A stretch of 64,000 nucleotides of DNA from Bacteroidales bacterium UBA4814 (GCA_002402465.1 DHFW01000009.1:47665-111664); one strand, 5' to 3'. Numbered from the stretch's first letter, positions 26,385 through 35,680 are shown. Made by a program: numbers and translations. Notes: generated from the letters alone by a model not told the origin.

Positions 26385-27773
26385 ATGAGAAAAACGGAAA
26401 ACCCTGGTAAACTGATGTTTTTTGCTTTTATTTTGGGCCTTTCTATGTTGATAACCAACGGAGTCTTTGCCCAGAGCGAAGAGAGCCAATCTGAGCCACC
26501 AGTAAAAACAGGCTGGAGGCTTGGCGGAATTTTGCCCACCATTACCTTCGACAGTGACCTCGGGTTTCAGTACGGGGCTCTAGTCAATCTTTTCAACTAC
26601 GGTGATGGCTCGCGATTTCCGCGCTACGATCATTCGCTGTATTTCGAGTTGTCGCGCTTTACCAAAGGAAGCGGATACAACCGCTTCTTTTACGACTCCG
26701 ATCAGTTGGTAATGGGCATCAGAACCACCTTCGACCTGAGTTATATTACCGACCCGCTTTACAGCTTTCATGGGTTTAACGGCTATGAGTCGGCCTACTG
26801 GCCCGAATTGGTCGACCGTGACTTCGAAAACGGCGAGTTTGATTACCTGAGCCGGGCCTTTTATGCCCACGACCGGAAAATGTTTCGTACAAAAATCGAC
26901 CTGCAGGGAAAGCTAATTGGCGAGAACCTGAACTGGGTTTCCGGTTTTGAAGTTTATAATTTTTCCGTTGGGTCGGTTGACATTGACAAACTGAACAAAG
27001 GCAAGGAAGGGGATGACCTTTTGCCTGAGGTAGACGGTTTATACGATCGCTATGTGGCATGGGAACTCATTGAAGAGGGCGAAGCTGAAGGCGGCTGGGT
27101 GAACTACCTGAAGGCCGGCGTTTCGTTTGATACCCGCGACAACGAACCCAACCCCATGAGTGGTGTATGGTCGGAAGCCGTAATTATGATGGCACCCGGC
27201 TTTATGGTTACCGGCGACTACGGGCACGCCAAACTTTCCCTTACTCACCGCCAGTATTTTACCCTGATTGAAGACGACCTTTCGTTTGCGTATCGTCTGG
27301 GGCTGCAAAAAACCATTGCCGGGAAAGCACCTTTTTATGTGCAGCCTATTCTGGTTACCTCTTTTCTGAGAGGAAACACCAACGAGGGCCTGGGCGGCTC
27401 GAAAAGCCTGCGCGGAATCCTTAGAAACCGCATTGTGGGCGACGGCATTGCCATGGGCAACCTGGAATTGCGCTGGAAATTCGTACGTTTTAATATTGGT
27501 GCAACCAACGTGTACCTGGGCCTGAATGGCTTTGTGGATGGTGGCCTGGTATTTTCTGCTATTGAAATTGACATGAATAGCGTGACCCTGGAAGAAGGAG
27601 AAACCCTCAGGATGTTCTTCGACGAAGAAAAGGATGCCCTGCATATGAGTGCCGGCGCAGGCTTGCGTATTGCCATAAACCAAAACTTTATTGTGGCTGT
27701 CGATTTTGGAAAAGCCTTCGACAAGCGCGATGGCAATACCGGACTTTATATCGGCCTGAATTACCTTTTTTAG
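26385..27773 (+). CDS. BamA/TamA-like outer membrane beta-barrel protein
   Basis: A 462-residue outer-membrane protein with a signal peptide ending VFAQ. It lacks POTRA domains. The barrel shows alternating aromatic strands and the Omp85-like features GVSFDTRDNEPNPMSGVWSEA (the 'RDN...P..G' strand typical of surface-antigen D15 domains), GGSKSLRGI-RNRIVGDG (the loop-6 (V/I)RG(Y/F) equivalent) and a C-terminal aromatic (YIGLNYLF). It belongs to the stand-alone D15-type barrels common in Bacteroidota, and its cargo is unknown. It is divergent from the small membrane protein. Confidence 0.82.
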   Translation: MRKTENPGKLMFFAFILGLSMLITNGVFAQSEESQSEPPVKTGWRLGGILPTITFDSDLGFQYGALVNLFNYGDGSRFPRYDHSLYFELSRFTKGSGYNRFFYDSDQLVMGIRTTFDLSYITDPLYSFHGFNGYESAYWPELVDRDFENGEFDYLSRAFYAHDRKMFRTKIDLQGKLIGENLNWVSGFEVYNFSVGSVDIDKLNKGKEGDDLLPEVDGLYDRYVAWELIEEGEAEGGWVNYLKAGVSFDTRDNEPNPMSGVWSEAVIMMAPGFMVTGDYGHAKLSLTHRQYFTLIEDDLSFAYRLGLQKTIAGKAPFYVQPILVTSFLRGNTNEGLGGSKSLRGILRNRIVGDGIAMGNLELRWKFVRFNIGATNVYLGLNGFVDGGLVFSAIEIDMNSVTLEEGETLRMFFDEEKDALHMSAGAGLRIAINQNFIVAVDFGKAFDKRDGNTGLYIGLNYLF

Positions 27774-27834
27774 GATTCAGTAGCAAACTGCCTGTTTTGT
27801 GATTTTAAAAACCCACTGTTATCAATTACTTTGG

Positions 27835-27842
27835 TAACTTTG
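27835..27842 (+). promoter_or_regulatory. -7 element of the ABC ATPase gene
   Basis: TAACTTTG, a perfect TAnnTTTG, 87 nt upstream of the ATG at 27929. No convincing -33 TTTG at the right distance. The leader contains an inverted repeat GGGCC / GGCCC (27843-27862 region) without a T-tract. Confidence 0.5.
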
Positions 27843-27928
27843 GGCCTTTGGGGACGGCCCGAAAAAATGAGCGGCCTGCTGCAACTTCGTGTTGCTCCTG
27901 CTTTGGTAGAAATCAACTTAAATGGCTT

Positions 27929-28585
27929 ATGATTAAAACAAAAAATATTCATAAATCATACGGCAATCTGGAAGTGCTGAAAGGTATCAGTATCGAGATT
28001 GCTCCCAGCGAAATAGTGTCTATTGTAGGTGCTTCGGGTGCTGGTAAAACCACTTTGCTTCATATTATCGGTACTCTCGACCGTTACGACCAGGGCGAAG
28101 TTATTATCAACAATCAGAATATTAAAGGTTTTAACGACCAGAAGCTGTCTGATTTTCGCAACCGCAACATTGGCTTCGTGTTTCAGTTTCATCATCTGCT
28201 GCCCGAGTTCACTGCCCTGGAGAATGTTTGTATCCCTGCCTTTATTGCCGGGAAGGGGCGGGGCGAAGCCGAAAAGCGGGCAAAGGAATTGCTCGACATG
28301 CTGGGGCTGGCCGGGCGCCTGGAGCATAAACCCTCAGAACTTTCGGGTGGAGAGCAGCAGCGGGTTGCTGTAGCCCGCGCACTGGTTAATAACCCGGCTG
28401 TGGTGCTGGCCGATGAACCCAGCGGAAACCTCGATTCCAAATCATCGGAAGAGCTACACCGCCTTTTCTTCTCCCTGCGCGAAAACCTGGGTCAAACTTT
28501 CGTGATTGTTACCCACAATACCGAGTTGGCCAATATGGCCGACCGCAAACTTACCATTAAGGATGGAATGATAGGCAATAATTAA
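27929..28585 (+). CDS. ABC transporter ATP-binding protein, LolD-like
   Basis: A 218-residue ATPase of the LolD/MacB/FtsE branch. Walker A is GASGAGKTT (residues 34-42), the signature is LSGGEQQRVAVARAL and Walker B is VVLADEPSGNLDS; the branch-typical 'SGNLD' is present. Such ATPases pair with FtsX/LolC-type permeases for lipoprotein release or other mechanotransmission. No permease gene is adjacent here, so the partner must be elsewhere, as is usual for LolD in Bacteroidota. The ATG at 27929 gives the canonical N-terminus MIKTKNIHKSYG. Confidence 0.92.
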   Translation: MIKTKNIHKSYGNLEVLKGISIEIAPSEIVSIVGASGAGKTTLLHIIGTLDRYDQGEVIINNQNIKGFNDQKLSDFRNRNIGFVFQFHHLLPEFTALENVCIPAFIAGKGRGEAEKRAKELLDMLGLAGRLEHKPSELSGGEQQRVAVARALVNNPAVVLADEPSGNLDSKSSEELHRLFFSLRENLGQTFVIVTHNTELANMADRKLTIKDGMIGNN

Positions 28586-28641
28586 TAATTATAAAAATTT
28601 AATTATCAATTGTTTAGCTCGTGAGGTTTGATTGTTTTGTG

Positions 28642-30690
28642 TTATTGCTTTATCAGGGTTTCAAGGTCGTCTTCTGATATGATTTTCACGCCCAGTTCTT
28701 CGGCTTTTTTGCGTTTTTCGGGGCCCATGTTATCACCGGCTACCAGGTAAGTGGTTTTTGAGGAAACCGAGCCAGTTACCTTTCCACCGTGTTTTTCAAT
28801 TAGGGCTTTGATTTCGTCGCGCGAGTAATGGGAGAACACCCCTGAAACCACCAAGGTGGCTCCATTAAGAGGACCCTCTTTCGGCACCCCTTCCTTTTGG
28901 GTTTCAAACTGTAGTCCGGCCTTCTTTAAGCGCTCTATAATTTCCTTGTGCTCTGGCTGCTGGAAATAATCGATTAAACTCTGTGCCATTTTCTCCCCCA
29001 CCTCAGGCACGGATGTCAGCTCATCATAGCTGGCTTGCATAAGGGCGTCAATACTTCCAAAATGTCGGGCTAATTTGCGGGCCATTGTTTCGCCCAATAG
29101 CCGAATGCCCAATGCATACAATACCCTTTCGAAAGGGACTTGCTTTGAGTTTTCGAGGGCACTGAGGATGTTTCTTGTGGTTTTTTCGCGGAAGCTAATT
29201 TTTTTGGTTTTCAGGGTTATGGGATCCGTAATGGATTTCTCTAGCCCCAGCAATTGTTCGTATTTTAAGTCGTAGAGGTCGGCTATGTTGCTAATCAGGC
29301 TGTTGCTGATAAGTATTTCGATACGGCCTTGCCCCAGGGTTTCCACATCCATGGCGCGACGGCTTATGAAGTGTTCAATTTTTCCCTGTATCTGTGGCGG
29401 GCAATGTTCGCTGTTGGGGCAATAATAAACGGCTTCGCCCTCCTGACGTTCAAGAGTGGTGCCACATTCGGGGCAATGGGTAGCAAACTCAACCTTTCGG
29501 GCATTGGCCGGGCGTGCCGAATGGTTTACACTAACAATTTTTGGAATAATGTCGCCTCCTTTCTCCACAAACACCTCATCCAGAAAGTGGAGGTTAAGTT
29601 CTGCCATGCGATCGGCATTATAGAGCGAAGCTCGTTTTACAGTCGTTCCCGCTACAGGCACCGGCTTAAGCACCGCCACCGGAGTTACCGCTCCGGTGCG
29701 CCCCACCTGGTATATAACATCGAGCAGGCGGGTGGCTACCCGCTCGGCCTTAAATTTATACGCAATAGCCCAGCGGGGCGATTTGGCGGTGTAGCCCAGT
29801 TGTTCCTGATGGGCATAGTCGTTCACTTTAATTACTACACCGTCAATATCGAAGGGCAGCTCGGGCCGCAACTGCTCCAGGGTTTCGATGTAAAGATACA
29901 CCTCATCGAGGGTGGTGCATTTTTTAGTAAATTCGGATACCTTAAAACCCCATTCCCTGAGCGCTTGTAAACTCTCGTAGTGCGTGGCAAACAAGGGCTT
30001 ATCGGTAAACAGTCCGTAAATGAAACAGTCGAGCCCGCGTTTGGCCACCAGCGCCGAGTCTTGCATCTTCAGGCTGCCGGCAGCTGCGTTACGCGGGTTG
30101 GCAAAGGGCTCTTCGCCCTGGTTTATTTTTTCTTCGTTGAGCTTCTGGAAACTCTTGTGGGGCATCAAAACCTCTCCCCGAACTTCAAATTCGTTGGGCA
30201 GGTCTTTATGTTTCAGCGAAAGCGGCAAGCTGCGTATGGTTTTTATGTTGGTAGTAACCTCATCGCCCTGCACCCCATCGCCGCGGGTAACGGCACGGAG
30301 TATGCTGCCGTTGGAATAGCTGATGCCAATGGCCACGCCGTCGAACTTAAGCTCGCAAACGTATTCAAAATCGTTGCCAATGGCCTTTCTTATGCGCTGG
30401 TCAAAGTCCTGCAACTCCTCCTTGCTGTAAGTATTGCCTAGTGAAAGCATGGGATATTTGTGCCGCACCACCGGAAACTTCTTTGTGACCTGACCGCCAA
30501 CGCGCTGGCTGGGAGAGTTCTGATCGAGAAGCTCAGGAAACTGGTTTTCAAGCTTAATGAGTTCCTCCATCAGCATGTCGTACTCGTAATCGCTTATGGT
30601 GGGCTGGGCCAACCCGTAATAGCGATGGTTGTGTTCATTGAGGATGGCAGTGAGCTGCAGAATTCTTTCGCCGGCCTGTTGTGCGTTCAT
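28642..30690 (-). CDS. ligA: NAD-dependent DNA ligase
   Basis: Seals nicks during replication and repair, using NAD+. The 682 residues contain the Ia domain (YYGLAQPTISDYEYD), the adenylation motif CELKFDGVAIG with nucleophile K115, the OB-fold, a four-Cys zinc finger (CPECG...YYCPNSEHC), helix-hairpin-helix repeats and a C-terminal BRCT domain (NGATLVVSGVFSHYSRDEIKALIEKHGGKV). Length is the family norm. It is convergent with the LolD-like gene and begins 60 bp after the universal stress protein terminator. Confidence 0.97.
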   Translation of the reverse strand: MNAQQAGERILQLTAILNEHNHRYYGLAQPTISDYEYDMLMEELIKLENQFPELLDQNSPSQRVGGQVTKKFPVVRHKYPMLSLGNTYSKEELQDFDQRIRKAIGNDFEYVCELKFDGVAIGISYSNGSILRAVTRGDGVQGDEVTTNIKTIRSLPLSLKHKDLPNEFEVRGEVLMPHKSFQKLNEEKINQGEEPFANPRNAAAGSLKMQDSALVAKRGLDCFIYGLFTDKPLFATHYESLQALREWGFKVSEFTKKCTTLDEVYLYIETLEQLRPELPFDIDGVVIKVNDYAHQEQLGYTAKSPRWAIAYKFKAERVATRLLDVIYQVGRTGAVTPVAVLKPVPVAGTTVKRASLYNADRMAELNLHFLDEVFVEKGGDIIPKIVSVNHSARPANARKVEFATHCPECGTTLERQEGEAVYYCPNSEHCPPQIQGKIEHFISRRAMDVETLGQGRIEILISNSLISNIADLYDLKYEQLLGLEKSITDPITLKTKKISFREKTTRNILSALENSKQVPFERVLYALGIRLLGETMARKLARHFGSIDALMQASYDELTSVPEVGEKMAQSLIDYFQQPEHKEIIERLKKAGLQFETQKEGVPKEGPLNGATLVVSGVFSHYSRDEIKALIEKHGGKVTGSVSSKTTYLVAGDNMGPEKRKKAEELGVKIISEDDLETLIKQ

Positions 30691-30731
30691 TGGGGGCAGG
30701 TTAATTAATTTGGTGTGCCATAAAATTAAAA

Positions 30732-30755
30732 AAAAAGCCGGTTCGTACCGGCTTT
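30732..30755 (-). terminator. terminator of the universal stress protein gene
   Basis: The stem AAAGCCGGT / ACCGGCTTT (30734-30742 with 30747-30755, 4-nt loop) is followed on the minus strand by a run of nine T residues. It separates the upstream uspA-type gene from ligA. Confidence 0.85.
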
Positions 30756-30778
30756 ACTTTATATATGTATGGCAACCA

Positions 30779-31630
30779 TCACGGCCCGCCAATAATCACT
30801 TTAAGGTCTTTAGAATTAATGCAAAGCACAGGAATTCCTTCTTTGTTGTAGATAATCCGTTCTTCGGGCGAGCCGAAAGGATTCCAGGTTATCTTTTCCG
30901 GATCGGTACTCAGCATAATGGCATCTGCTTTTTTCTCGATGGCGTGTTTGATGATCGCCTGATCGAAGCCTTCAAGTGCCTTATGATAGGTTTCGGTGTA
31001 AGGAATTTTGTGCTTTTCAAGAATCTGGGTTACCTGCTTCAGGTCGCCGGTCATCTTGCGCTGAATGGGCCCATCGTTGGGAAAATACACGAGTATGTGA
31101 AAAGTTGAACCCAGCTTTTGATGAAGTTCGATGGCCCACTTAACTTTTTGCTTCGAGCCCAGTTCGGTATCGAGCGGATACACAAAACTTGCAAAATGGT
31201 TGCCTTCATTGGGCTTTTTCACCACAAACATGGGTGCGGGCGAGCTGGTCACTACCTTCAGGGCAAAACTGCCCAGCAGAAACTGCATGCCTTTTTTGCC
31301 GTGTGTTCCCATGAAAAGGTAGGTGGCTTTGGTATTTCTGGCAGCTTCGGCAATGGTGGTGAAGATACTGCCCGAAGGGGCCAGATAGTCAGATTCCACG
31401 TCAAACTGGGTCTCTACTTTTTTGCAAATATCAAGTAGTTTTGTGCCAACATAGTCCACGCTTTTTTTCTCTTTTTGTAAATTGCTCTTGGTGGTCTGGT
31501 TAACCACGTGAAGCACAATCAGCTTGGCTCCTGTCAGTCGCGCCATCTGTGCTGCATTGTCAACGGCATAATCGCCAATGCTGGTAAAGTCGGTTGCAAC
31601 CAGGATTACTTCTTTTTTCTCAGGTTCCAT
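30779..31630 (-). CDS. universal stress protein, tandem UspA
   Basis: A 283-residue cytoplasmic protein with two Usp folds. The first opens ILVATDFTSIGDYAVDNAAQMARL and has LFMGTHGKKGMQFLLGSFALKVV, close to the GxxGxxxxxxGS ATP-binding signature of the ATP-binding class. The second (about residues 150-275) is diverged (KADAIMLSTDPEKI...ERIIYNKEGIPVLCI) and lacks a clear nucleotide loop. Usp proteins aid survival under starvation and stress; the specific role is unknown. It is a single gene with its own terminator. Confidence 0.9.
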   Translation of the reverse strand: MEPEKKEVILVATDFTSIGDYAVDNAAQMARLTGAKLIVLHVVNQTTKSNLQKEKKSVDYVGTKLLDICKKVETQFDVESDYLAPSGSIFTTIAEAARNTKATYLFMGTHGKKGMQFLLGSFALKVVTSSPAPMFVVKKPNEGNHFASFVYPLDTELGSKQKVKWAIELHQKLGSTFHILVYFPNDGPIQRKMTGDLKQVTQILEKHKIPYTETYHKALEGFDQAIIKHAIEKKADAIMLSTDPEKITWNPFGSPEERIIYNKEGIPVLCINSKDLKVIIGGP

Positions 31631-31707
31631 ATTTTGTGGGGTTAGGTTCCAAATGGCTTTGTGTGGTTAGTAATGGAATAACAGTCAGCCAATTTACAAA
31701 AATTAAT

Positions 31708-32466
31708 TCACAAATATAATTTCTTGTTATTATTGACTTTTTTTAAATTGATATCGGATGAGGAGTCAATTAAATCAAGCAATTCGCGCACCTGCGACAG
31801 GTTTTTTTTCTTCTTTTCGTCGCGCAGCAGGCGGGCCGAGCGGGTAAAAAATCCATGCGTTTCAACGAAATCGCGCTGGCGTTCGTACCATTCTCTGAAA
31901 GTTATTTTCTGTAAACTGTTTTCGCTCCACTCGCGATGCAGCCTTAGTGCGGTTATGAAAAAGTCGTTGCGGCCGATATAGTCCAGGTCGGCATCGCACA
32001 AAATCTTTTCGAGCAAGGTCTGGGGTTGCTGCGGCATGGTGGTTGCTTCGATGAGTTGGCAAACCAAGGCCACCTGCCTGGGTAGGTATCCAAAAGAAGG
32101 AAGCGTTTCGCGCGCGAAGCGGCAGGCCAGGGGTTCGTTATTGTTGTAAGACCAGAGGAAGCCCGTATCGTGATAAACTGCCGCCGTGAGCAGCAACATT
32201 AATTCCTCCTCATTTACCTTTTCCATAATGGCCAGGGTTTCCACCGAACGGCACACGTCGATCGTATGCTGGGCGTTGTGGTAATAAAGGCTGGGTTTTA
32301 ATTCCCTGGAAAGTTTCTGAAGTACAAACTCCTTTACCCGGGCAAAATCCATGTGAGAATCAGAATAGTTGTAGTATAGCAGCGTTTGTAAACCGTGCAT
32401 GCCCTGATATGGGTTCCCATTTTCAGGCGAATTTTTTCCGTTTTTTCGATCAAAAAATGCTAACAT
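31708..32466 (-). CDS. HD-domain metal-dependent phosphohydrolase
   Basis: A 252-residue protein with the HD-superfamily metal site: H in SLYYHNAQHTIDVCRSV, the doublet in AAVYHDTGFLW and D in LCDADLDYIG. Substrate unknown; HD proteins of this size hydrolyse nucleotides or cyclic nucleotides. The ATG at 32466 is used; the region of similarity begins at about residue 39 (MDFARVKEFVLQKL), so an internal start at 32352 is possible. A candidate operator lies just upstream. No partner domain (cNMP-binding, GGDEF) is fused. Confidence 0.82.
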   Translation of the reverse strand: MLAFFDRKNGKNSPENGNPYQGMHGLQTLLYYNYSDSHMDFARVKEFVLQKLSRELKPSLYYHNAQHTIDVCRSVETLAIMEKVNEEELMLLLTAAVYHDTGFLWSYNNNEPLACRFARETLPSFGYLPRQVALVCQLIEATTMPQQPQTLLEKILCDADLDYIGRNDFFITALRLHREWSENSLQKITFREWYERQRDFVETHGFFTRSARLLRDEKKKKNLSQVRELLDLIDSSSDINLKKVNNNKKLYL

Positions 32467-32491
32467 TCAAACAAATAAACGTCGGACAAAC

Positions 32492-32513
32492 GTTCGATAA
32501 ATTTATAACGAAC
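32492..32513. promoter_or_regulatory. candidate operator upstream of the HD gene
   Basis: Inverted arms GTTCG / CGAAC (32492-32496 and 32509-32513) flank a 12-bp A+T-rich centre, 26 bp upstream of the ATG. A half-similar AACG-rich repeat continues toward the gene. The size suits a dimeric repressor, but no regulator gene is adjacent. Confidence 0.28.
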
Positions 32514-32541
32514 ATTTTTATTTAATCGTATATGTGGGGAA

Positions 32542-33207
32542 TTATTTTCCGAAAGGAAATTTATAATAAACGAAATAATGCAGCATTACGGCGGAATTAC
32601 CTTTGTTTTTGCCGAACCCGCTAATGTAGTAAGGGTTCATTTCTGAGCCGGGCTGCCGGGCAAGTATCAGGCGCAGGCGGAGGTCCCAGCCCAGGTAAAT
32701 GTGCCAGAACAACCTGGTTTTTAAGCCTCCGCCAATCTCAGCCCAGTGGGCAGTATAGGGGGCTTTTTCAAACGCTCCTTCCACGCTGCCCCAGTAGGGA
32801 TCATTAATGATGAGTCGTGGCGCCTCGTGGTTGAGTCTGCCAAACCCATAGCGAAACAACAGGAAGATTTCTTCGCCCTTCATGCGCGGATTGCCCTGCA
32901 GCAGGTTGTAATTAAGCCCGGCACGAAAAAAAACGCCGCTTGCTTCGTAGCTGTGGGTTTCGCGTTCCACCCCTATGCTCATGTTTCCCGCTTCTAAGGT
33001 GGCAAACCAATTGGGGCGCCATTCGTAACCCAGCAAGGCTCCGTGCATAAACACTTCTGGCTCCAGCAAGTAAAGCACCAGCCCCGACATATCATAGCCC
33101 AGGCTCAGCGTAGGCCTGAAAGACAAAGTGTCGGATTCCTGCTGGGCTTTCGCCGAAAGGCTATAGGTCAGGATCAGGATAAAGAAGTATTTTGATATGT
33201 TCTTCAA
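32542..33207 (-). CDS. DUF6048 family protein, probably outer-membrane
   Basis: A 221-residue Bacteroidota-specific protein with a signal peptide (KNISKYFFILILTYSLSAKAQQ) and a beta-strand pattern ending in FVYYKFPFGK, which suggests an outer-membrane barrel. It overlaps the 3' end of the DUF6452 gene by 47 bp. The only codon that keeps the signal peptide is TTG at 33207: an in-frame TAA lies four codons upstream, and the first internal ATG falls after the signal. A TTG start with translational coupling is therefore inferred. The two-gene pair is conserved in the phylum; function unknown. Confidence 0.8.
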   Translation of the reverse strand: MKNISKYFFILILTYSLSAKAQQESDTLSFRPTLSLGYDMSGLVLYLLEPEVFMHGALLGYEWRPNWFATLEAGNMSIGVERETHSYEASGVFFRAGLNYNLLQGNPRMKGEEIFLLFRYGFGRLNHEAPRLIINDPYWGSVEGAFEKAPYTAHWAEIGGGLKTRLFWHIYLGWDLRLRLILARQPGSEMNPYYISGFGKNKGNSAVMLHYFVYYKFPFGK

Positions 33208-33670
33208 GGCTGTTGGTTACCAGGTTTTGATTGATTTGAAAAAAGCTAATGCGGTTGTTGGTGTGACCCACTTGTTCAATATCGAAAAACATAGCAAAGC
33301 CGCATTCGGCGGAAATGAAGTTTAGTTCGGTTTGATAGTCGACCCAAAGCGTATCGGTAATGTTTTCCGGGAAAAAAAACACAAAGCCCGTTCGGTTGGC
33401 GGTGGGGTTGAGAGGCACTTCAATGCTTCGCACGTTTTTGCGGTTGTCGTAAATGAGGCTGTCGGGGCGGCCCACGCCATATACCGTCAGGCTGTCCACT
33501 GTATAAGGTGTGGGGTTGCCGCTGGTTACTACCGGCAGGTAAAAACCCATGCGCAAGCGACTGGCGGTTGATTCTTCGCACAACTCATCATCCTGGCAGC
33601 TCACCAGGCCACACAGCCCGGTGAGTAGTGCCAGTATTTTAATGAACCGAAGTTTTGCAATGGTTTTCAT
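33161..33670 (-). CDS. DUF6452 family lipoprotein
   Basis: A 169-residue predicted lipoprotein: from the ATG at 33670 the N-terminus MKTIAKLRFIKILALLTGLCGLVSCQDD has a lipobox ending LVSC. The mature part contains the family segments MGFYLPVVTSGNPTPYTVDSLTVYGVG and FVFFFPENITDTLWVDYQTELNFISAECGFAMFF. Function is unknown. It is the upstream partner of DUF6048, whose start lies inside its last 47 bp. A -7-like TATTTTTG occurs at 33693 to 33686, giving a very short leader. Confidence 0.82.
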   Translation of the reverse strand: MKTIAKLRFIKILALLTGLCGLVSCQDDELCEESTASRLRMGFYLPVVTSGNPTPYTVDSLTVYGVGRPDSLIYDNRKNVRSIEVPLNPTANRTGFVFFFPENITDTLWVDYQTELNFISAECGFAMFFDIEQVGHTNNRISFFQINQNLVTNSLEEHIKILLYPDPDL

Positions 33671-33754
33671 CTCCGGCAAAAATAACAAAAATAAGGTTGA
33701 GAAAAGCCCTGCTTTGTGGTTTAGGCCAAATGGTTTTGCCGGCACCTTTAATTT

Positions 33755-35680
33755 TTACTTCTGGTGAAACGAAAAACTTACGCCAGCCCTTACAAAACGC
33801 AGCGGCATGGGCCGGTTGGCCATAATCTGGTAGCGCGTGTTCCAGATATTCTCCACCGTTAAGTTAAAGCCCAGTCCGTAGTTTGAAAACCTGCGGTGCC
33901 AATGCAGTCCCGCATCGGCCGAGTGGTAGGCCGGCAGTGATTCGCTATTGTCACTGTTGGTGAAACGTTTTCCGCTGATTTCATGGTCGTAAGTCAGGCT
34001 CAGACTTTTGTGAATAAAAGCCAGGTTTAGGCCGGCCCGGTTGCGGGGCACGTAAATAAGCTGCTTGTCAAGCGAAGGATCGTCGTCCGCTGTGGCTTTG
34101 GTGTTGCGGGCTATAGTGTGGTCGTAGCGCACTCTCCATTGCACCCGGTTGTGTCCTTGCTGCCAGTGTCCGCCCAGGCGGCTTTCGAGGCCGTAGCTGC
34201 GCACCTCTGCCCGGTTTTCGGGCATCCAAATCCACGAGTCGCCTTGGGGCATCCAGATAATCCAGTTCTTGATGTTGCGATTATAACCACCAATGCTTAT
34301 TTCCTGAAAAGGGCTGAAGTTGTTGTTTTTACCATCAGACAACTTACGTTCCAGCCTCAGATCGCCACTCCAGCCCTGTTCAGGTTTAAGATCGGGGTTG
34401 CCGCCGGGGTTCCAGTAAAGGTCGTTGAGCGAAGGCAGCAGGTAGCTGTAACCTGCATTGCCTTTAATGGCCACTTTCGGCGCCACCTTCCATGAGAAGC
34501 CCAAGGCAGGCGCAAAAGGTATCTCATAATCTTTGACCAGTTCCTGCCGGCCGCTCACCACCAGCTCCAGCGACTCTTCAATGGCCTCCCACTTTGCTGA
34601 GGCAAACAGGGCAAGGCTTCGCCGGCCTTCCTTCTGTTCGTATTCGTCGGCTTTGGCCGTTATGTCCTGCACATTCACTCCACCGTTTATAATAATTCCC
34701 TTTCGGGGATTCCAGCGTGCCTCGGCTTCACTGGTAATGGTGGTAAAGTAACTGTTACCAACATAATCGAAATTGTCGGTGTAATCAAGATTATCTTCAA
34801 AGCGCGCACCTCTTAAAAAGAACAGCACATTGGGCAGGCTCATTTGCCACTGTCCGCTCAGGCGAAGGCTGTGGTCTTTTTGCCTGGATTCATAAAAGTT
34901 AAAATCGAGGCTCGGCGGAATGTCGCGGTCGTTGTTCTGCCACCACCAGCGCAGGTCGAACTGGTGGTTGTTTCCCAGCTTGAACCAGGTTTCGTGCAGA
35001 ATGCCGGTTTGCTTTATGCCGGCCAGGAGCTGTTCTTCAATGGGGCTGTCAGGCTGGGTAATGTCGGCAAAACGATAGTTGTTGCTGTTGTTTCGGTTGA
35101 AAAACCGCAAGGTGGTAGAGAAGTTTTCCAAGCCATAACTGATTTTGAGGCTTTGGCCAAAATCTCCAATGCTGGCGGTATTTATTCTCGCTTCCGCGGA
35201 AAATCCAAGTTGCCGATTCCGGTGGTTATTTATGAAAATGGCCCCTCCCATGGCTCCGCTGCCCCACAGGGCGCTGCCACCACCGTATTGCACTTGTATC
35301 TCGTCGGCAAACAATACGGGCATTAACGCCAGGTCGGCCTGTCCATTCATGGGGCTTTGCAGGCTGAAGCCGTTCCACATCAGGGCTGTTTGCCCGGGCT
35401 GCCCGCCGCGCAGGCTGGTGGAAGCCAGTATTCCGGGCCCGTAGCTTTTAATGAATATGCCCGAATGCTGCCCAAGCAAATAGCCCAGGTGCTGATGCGA
35501 TTGCTGCTGAAGAATAGTGCTGTCGATGGTGGAGGAGTTGTGGCCGGCTCCGAAATCGTGCTGCCGGCGGGCACTTACCGATACTTCCGTAAGGGTAATA
35601 AGGGTGTCGGGCATTTCCGCGAAAGCGGTAAAAGAAATTGACTGAACAAAAACCAGTAAGCCAATGAGTAATTTGTGCAT
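33755..35680 (-). CDS. TonB-dependent receptor under cobalamin riboswitch control, BtuB-like
   Basis: A 641-residue outer-membrane transporter, presumably for cobalamin or another corrinoid. The signal peptide MHKLLIGLLVFVQSISFTAFA is followed by a TonB-box region (ITLTEVSVSARR), a plug (GPGILASTSLRGGQPGQTALMWNGFSLQSPMNG, EIQVQYGGGSALWGSGAMGGAI) and a 22-strand-type barrel ending VRAGVSFSFHQ. The substrate is inferred from the B12 riboswitch 150 nt upstream. No btuFCD or cobamide genes are in the window. The start at 35680 gives the signal peptide; the open frame further upstream runs through the riboswitch and is not coding. Confidence 0.9.
   Translation of the reverse strand: MHKLLIGLLVFVQSISFTAFAEMPDTLITLTEVSVSARRQHDFGAGHNSSTIDSTILQQQSHQHLGYLLGQHSGIFIKSYGPGILASTSLRGGQPGQTALMWNGFSLQSPMNGQADLALMPVLFADEIQVQYGGGSALWGSGAMGGAIFINNHRNRQLGFSAEARINTASIGDFGQSLKISYGLENFSTTLRFFNRNNSNNYRFADITQPDSPIEEQLLAGIKQTGILHETWFKLGNNHQFDLRWWWQNNDRDIPPSLDFNFYESRQKDHSLRLSGQWQMSLPNVLFFLRGARFEDNLDYTDNFDYVGNSYFTTITSEAEARWNPRKGIIINGGVNVQDITAKADEYEQKEGRRSLALFASAKWEAIEESLELVVSGRQELVKDYEIPFAPALGFSWKVAPKVAIKGNAGYSYLLPSLNDLYWNPGGNPDLKPEQGWSGDLRLERKLSDGKNNNFSPFQEISIGGYNRNIKNWIIWMPQGDSWIWMPENRAEVRSYGLESRLGGHWQQGHNRVQWRVRYDHTIARNTKATADDDPSLDKQLIYVPRNRAGLNLAFIHKSLSLTYDHEISGKRFTNSDNSESLPAYHSADAGLHWHRRFSNYGLGFNLTVENIWNTRYQIMANRPMPLRFVRAGVSFSFHQK
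35614..35626 (+). repeat. recurrent 13-mer, copy 4
   Basis: TTTCCGCGAAAGC, inside the TonB receptor gene near the end of its signal peptide, where the gene strand encodes Ala-Phe-Ala-Glu. Confidence 0.7.

Noticed and set aside
27843..27928. Terminator or attenuator before the LolD-like gene
   Set aside because: The GGGCC/GGCCC pair is followed by A residues and not by a T-tract, so a terminator is not supported.
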